Assembly (NCBI GenBank): GCA_039602395.1 | Contig: JBCNJP010000023.1 | Location: 89,676,177 to 89,740,176 of the forward strand | Reading direction: 5' to 3' | From: Deinandra increscens subsp. villosa | Taxonomy: Eukaryota; Streptophyta; Magnoliopsida; Asterales; Asteraceae | Length of the DNA stretch: 64,000 nucleotides | In this document: positions 60,331-64,000 of the stretch, piece after piece | How positions within the stretch are numbered: position 1 is the stretch's first letter | How the letters are laid out: each line of letters begins with the position of its first letter | Position numbers and translations under genes: made by a program | The notes under the pieces: generated by a model | Databases searched by the model: none | The model's input: the letters and a program-made list of their open reading frames with translations, nothing else | Told to the model about the DNA's origin: nothing

Positions 60331-60720
60331 AATGTATAGAACATATTGTTGATCGAATCCTGAATCGTTAGATAATAAACAGATAATATATATGAAAAGA
60401 TTACCTCTTGTCATCTGGTTGAGATCAGCAGCAGTAAGGTTGTACATCCTGTTAGTAGCCTTGGTTCCCCTTTAGGGTGTATGCTATTGATGGGATGAAT
60501 TCGTGAGGGTTCACGAATTAGAGAGAGACGAGAGAGAGAGAGGTCGAATATTGTGTAGGTGATTAACCTACTCTCTCTAATAGATGCTCTATATATATAC
60601 ACCAAGGGGAAACCCTAGTCTATCTAATAAGGGCAATTACGTCCATCAAATAATGCCAGATAGGGTTAAATAGGTAATTGAATATTTAAGATAAATGATT
60701 AAAGGACATAATATATATTA
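60331..60720 (-). promoter_or_regulatory. Promoter-like segment with a 43-bp exon-like start
   Basis: On the minus strand there is a TATA-like TGTATATATATAGAGC (about 60587-60602), a CT-rich leader (CTCTCTCTCTCGTCTCTC), then an ATG at 60447 opening MYNLTAADLNQMTR and a splice-donor-like GTAATC after 60405. No second exon was recognised. It could be the first exon of a captured or broken gene, or the end of an LTR. I do not recognise the peptide. Confidence 0.35.
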
Positions 60721-60742
60721 TATTATATATATACATATATAC

Positions 60743-60784
<42 letters not shown>
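60716..60784. repeat. (TA)n microsatellite tract
   Basis: Alternating TA interrupted by ACATATATACGA, with the longest pure run near 60746-60783. Confidence 0.85.
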
Positions 60785-60786
<2 letters not shown>

Positions 60787-61646
60787 GGTAATATATAATT
60801 CGTCTAACACATATATCCTCACTTGAAAACAAAAATAAATATGAATGTCAGACATACGCAGACGAGAGAGAAGGTGGATAGACGAACCCAATAATCAACA
60901 AGGAATCCACATTCGATAGGTAGCTACGCAACAACTAGAGTTCTTCGATGAAGAATAAACACAACTCAACAACATGTCAAACGATAATAGTGACGATCAA
61001 AAAGTTAAAAAAAATGTGTTATAACTTATATTTATTACAATTTATGTTTTTATAAGTTTTCGTAGTATTACATAAAAATAAATTTTGTTATTTTGTTTTC
61101 TTTGTATCTCGGTAACCGGCTTGGTTTCAACCCATAGGAGGTGAATATGTTAACCAATTTAGAATTTAAACTGGTTTCAATAAGAACCAGATTGATCGTC
61201 GTTGATGATATAAGCCGATTTGAGATAAACAGTCTTTAATTTAGTATAGACACATTGAATGAGTTAGAAAAAAAATTAAGATAAAACGAGACATTAAAAT
61301 AAACTTTCTACAATTTTTTTCTACTTTCTCCGAAACAACTACATGCTTTAAATAGAAAAATGCAAGAAACATGAGTAGCGTATGTGTATGAGAAGGTGAT
61401 GCATAACTAAAATGCAAACAATTAGATCTACTACATGTGTGTTGTCGTGTGTATAACACGTATATACAAAACAATTGTTTTGCTGTAAAACAATATTAAA
61501 AACGGTAATATAAAAAGACGACATAATGACATTAAAATTAGAAGTGGATGATCAAAGTATTAACCCTAGTTACGACATAAACCTAAAGGTTATGTTGAAT
61601 GACTTTACCATTATACCACCAACTCATGTGCTAAATGTGTTGTGTT
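60785..61646. other. Unassigned non-coding DNA
   Basis: No gene or paired repeat supported. The CGAATATATA/TATATATTCG phrases around the microsatellite form an inverted repeat. Otherwise AT-rich. Confidence 0.5.
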
Positions 61647-61649
61647 TAA

Positions 61650-63562
61650 GGCTATGTGTAATGGTCAAGCCCCACCCATGGGCATTATGCGACATGTGGA
61701 CAATGACATGGTAAGGGACTTGAATTTTTTTTTATGGTGTAGTGGTCAAGCTCCTTTCAACCCCTTTGCAATGATTACCCTATTATTATTTTTTTTAATT
61801 TAAATAAAATGAAATCTAATAAAATAAATAAAAAGTTCATTAATATTACTAAAAAACGACATTTAAAAAAAATACGACATTAAAAAAAAAGATCACGGCA
61901 TTAAAAAAAACAACTAAAGCCCATAGTCCGTCTTGATTCGTTCCCTTAACTTGATCGCCAAAGATCGTGCCAATTCGTCATCGTCGGGGAGCGGTTGTCT
62001 GAGTGCATCTAAATCCTTTTGCATTTGCCGACTGCTGGCCGCTTTGTCGTGCTCTTTTCTCAAAATTACCAACTCCTTGAGACTCTCGGCAACCTCATCA
62101 TCTCTTTCTTTGGTCGCCGTTTCGTAGCTTTGGCGACTTGACGATGACACCGCTCGTTTCCCCTTTGCGCGGTCCCGACCCATCGGCTTTAAGGTCTCGA
62201 CATAAACATCGTCCTCTTCTTCGGTGTCGTTTAAGTTGATGTCAAAAGTCCGACCGTCCGACCCTAGAGACCCCCTAGCCGCAGAAGACGATGTTTTCGA
62301 TTTTTTAGCGCGCCTTGTTCTTTTCGTCAAGTCGGGTTGATTTCTCCACTTGTCACTATCCCGAAGGATCAACCAACACTTCATGTATTGAAAAACACAT
62401 CTATCTTGTTGGTATTCGACTAGTGCACTAGATTGAATGACCTCGTCATTCTCACCGCTCTTCCAACCCGCACGAATACGGTTGTAAACCGCGCAAAAAA
62501 ACCAACAACGGTTGTTGATTTCTGTCCACTTTCCGGAAATGGAGTCTGGAGTTCGATATTCGTCCTTCTTGAACAACTTGTAGAAGTTTTTGCGAATATT
62601 CGACCAAAACATCGTCTTGTCTTGGTGGTTAGCTAGTATTTAAAAATAAAAAATTAGTTAGTAAATAATCACAAAAGTAGAAAAAAATAAAAAACTTATA
62701 TGAAAATAAACTAAAAAAACGTAAATAAAATAAATAAAAAATCGAAATAAGAAAAAAATAAATACTAACCAATGACGAGATCCTCCGATGCCTCGATCCA
62801 ACATCAACATAGCACCACCTCCTCCCCCTCGGTCCATGCTTTGATAACTCTCTTCTCCTTCGGTTCGTTGACAACCTTCTTCTTATGAGACCGTCTCCTC
62901 GGTTTTTTTGACTCACCCGCTTGTTGCGTTTCGGGTACCACCTCGCAATCATCTTCTTGTGACGGTGTTTGAGATGGTGGTGTTTGTGGTGGTTGTGATT
63001 GCGGTGGAGGTTGAAAATGCTCTTGAAACGGTTGTTGAAACGGGAGTTGAAACGGTTGTTGAAACGGACCTTGAAACATCGAACGTGGTTGAAGATTTTG
63101 GAATGGGTGTTGGTGCGTGTAACCGGAGAAACCTTGAGGAGGTTGAAGGTTTGCCATCATACTCCACAACTCTTCGTTGGTCGGTGTTTGTTCATTTTCA
63201 CCGGACCGTGGTGTCGGGGAACGACCGAAAGGTTGCATCTTTTGTGAATAAAATATGAGAATAATTGAAGAATAGAGAGGAGGTTGTGTGATTTTTTTAT
63301 TGAAAGAGGTAGATTTATATATATAGTGGTTAGTTTATATTGGTTTAAAATGAAAAAAAAATTAATGGGTCCAACGGTAAAAAAAGACCCGTTAAACGGT
63401 CATTTTTTACCAAATTCTCCCCTTCTTTGGCGTGAAAATTATCGCGCGTATGGCCAATTTTACAGGTTCCACGCCCCACCGTAGTGGGTGGGGGCGTTAT
63501 ACGGGTGCTAAATGGGCGCTAAACAGGATTTCAAACCCTTTCAAGCCCCATTACACATAGCC
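61650..63562 (-). mobile_element. PIF/Harbinger-type element with only the Myb-like ORF (1913 bp)
   Basis: Termini GGCTATGTGTAATGG and CCATTACACATAGCC are perfect inverted repeats over 15 bp, flanked by TAA (61647-61649 and 63563-63565), the PIF/Harbinger target duplication. Between them lies one two-exon gene on the minus strand (61914-63238). The DDE transposase that autonomous relatives carry is absent. A TATA-like TATATATAAATC (minus strand, about 63311-63325) lies upstream of the ORF. Confidence 0.92.
61914..63238 (-). pseudogene. PIF/Harbinger Myb-like (ORF1) gene, two exons, one stop
   Basis: In PIF/Harbinger systems the Myb-like protein binds the element ends and helps bring the transposase into the nucleus. 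Exon 1 is 63238-62770 and exon 2 is 62632-61914, with a GT/AG intron of 137 bp. Joined length is 1188 bp, a whole number of codons. The N-terminus is Gln/Pro/Phe-rich with FQQPFQLPFQQPF-type repeats. The Myb/SANT-like domain begins at AWTEGEE near the exon 1 end and continues FWSNIRKNFYKLFKKDEYRT and SGKWTEINNRCWFFC in exon 2. Then come a Lys/Ser-rich stretch and a charged, probably helical C-terminus. One in-frame TGA, two codons before WIEASED, breaks the Myb domain; no other lesion was found. Confidence 0.88.
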
Positions 63563-63565
63563 TAA

Positions 63566-64000
63566 AAGAAAAAAAAGAGTGCCACATGACATCCACCATG
63601 AAATGCCATGTGGACACCGGAGAAAAGTAGCACTTCAGAGGGGTGTTCTTCTCGTCAAATGTGAGTTCCTCTTTGGGTCGAAAGTGGTTGAGTTTGGCCA
63701 ACTACTCTTGGATTGTCGACTCTTCTTGGTGTGGAGGCATTAATTTCAAGAATGAAAACACCATTAATTTTCGTATCACTTGACCTGACAAGTTTGGTTT
63801 GTAACATGAACCTGTATTAAAAAAAAAAAAAAAAAACAATATATACACCTCTAAATTCTCTACCGACAAATGGAGTGTATTAGGAGTGGGCTAGGCCCAC
63901 TTAAGCCCAAAAGTTTTAGATCTGTTAGGTGATGGGTTGCAACCTGAGGCTGAATTATATTAGGTGTACTGCCGGAGTCGACGAGAATGGCGACTTGGTG
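63566..64000. other. Unassigned right edge
   Basis: Holds GCCACATGACATCC and a similar inverted ATGCCATGTGGACACC (63580-63618), and a poly-A run (63817-63836). An ATG near 63989 opens a frame cut by the window edge, so a gene might start here, but too little is visible to call one. Confidence 0.4.

Overview
The window looks like a stretch of a eudicot nuclear genome. It is AT-rich and has one intron-containing plant transcription-factor gene. Most of the rest is plant-type transposable elements: Tekay chromovirus, Athila-like, Ale-like Copia, CACTA, hAT and PIF/Harbinger. The repeat mix would suit the Asteraceae, but that is an inference; nothing seen here fixes the species. No rRNA, tRNA or CRISPR array was recognised. 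All coordinates, splice joins and duplications were read by eye.

Layout. 1-1400: promoter-like, LTR-like sequence with tandem repeats. 1831-4487: PIF/Harbinger-type element split by an Athila-like solo LTR. 4488-12492: mostly unassigned AT-rich DNA with one hAT MITE. 12493-14872 (minus): a complete eight-exon bHLH gene, the only host gene supported end to end. 15390-18084: LTR-like and MITE remnants. 18085-24733: gag-only Copia-type element with a hAT MITE inside it. Its 5' end plus 746 bp of flank was then copied in a 3098-bp tandem duplication (22383-28578). 28579-34590: unassigned DNA with an old tandem repeat. 34590-60330: a hAT transposase relic carrying a 24-kb nest. 61650-63562: PIF/Harbinger-type element carrying only its Myb-like ORF.

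The nest can be read exactly because each layer has its own target-site duplication (TSD). A minus-strand Copia (36012-60190, TSD CTACT) landed in the hAT relic. Two elements then landed in that Copia. One is a Tekay chromovirus (37684-51011, TSD CTAAC). The other is a gag/protease-only Athila-like element (51519-58840, TSD AGAGA on the plus strand). The Tekay pol gene was later split inside integrase by a CACTA element (44358-47574, TSD AGT), and its left LTR took a small MITE that the right LTR lacks.

Three observations stand out. The CACTA element carries recognisable exons of a host VAP27-type (VAMP-associated protein) gene. The Athila-like element carries twelve copies of a GC-rich near-palindrome, arranged as pairs at a fixed 29-bp spacing with unrelated 16-nt spacers. 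The 3.1-kb tandem duplication is almost free of differences. No intact autonomous transposon is present: each lacks key genes or is broken.
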